From positions 1-5,113 of the forward strand of contig DASUEU010000046.1 of NCBI GenBank assembly GCA_036274895.1: a stretch of DNA of 5,113 nt, written 5' to 3'. This DNA comes from CALMKX01 sp036274895 (lineage in GTDB: Bacteria > Acidobacteriota > Thermoanaerobaculia > Multivoradales > SZUA-115). Positions 1 through 5,113 of this stretch are shown in pieces. The position numbers and the translations under genes are program-made. Within the stretch, counting starts at the first letter, position 1. The number at the start of each line of letters is the position of its first letter. The notes beneath the pieces are model-generated. The model searched no databases. It was not told the origin of the DNA and saw only the letters and a program-made list of their open reading frames with translations.

Positions 1-1
1 G

Positions 2-5113
<5,112 letters not shown>

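Overview
The whole window is one continuous protein-coding reading frame on the + strand (bases 2 to 5113, 1704 codons with no stop). It is an internal slice of a multimodular non-ribosomal peptide synthetase (NRPS) gene. Neither the start nor the stop codon lies in the window, and no intergenic DNA, RNA gene or mobile element was seen.

Layout along the protein: the C-terminal part of a condensation domain (C1, residues 1 to about 168); a complete adenylation domain (A1, about 193-680); a peptidyl carrier protein (PCP1, about 688-763); a complete condensation domain (C2, about 775-1215); and an adenylation domain (A2, from about 1241) cut by the window edge exactly at core motif A9. This is one nearly complete module (C1-A1-PCP1) followed by most of a second (C2-A2). 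Between PCP1 and C2 there is no epimerisation, methylation or oxidation domain.

How it works: C1 would join the peptide from an upstream carrier to the amino acid held on PCP1. A1 selects and adenylates that amino acid, and its specificity pocket reads D-I-L-Q-L-G-L-V-W-K, a near-exact match to the classical glycine code. C2 then passes the glycyl-ended chain to the amino acid chosen by A2. The A2 pocket reads D-V-W-D-L-G-G-I-D (tenth position outside the window) and I cannot assign it to a substrate. The fragment therefore predicts a -Gly-Xaa- segment in a peptide whose identity cannot be told from here.

Organism: base composition is very GC-rich (about 70-85% in lines counted by hand), with G or C at nearly every third codon position. 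This fits a large-genome secondary-metabolite producer such as a myxobacterium, acidobacterium or actinomycete; the sequence does not decide between them. I see no sign of a novel system. The points most worth checking are the altered C2 active-site motif (HHxxxDA instead of HHxxxDG) and the unassigned A2 pocket.
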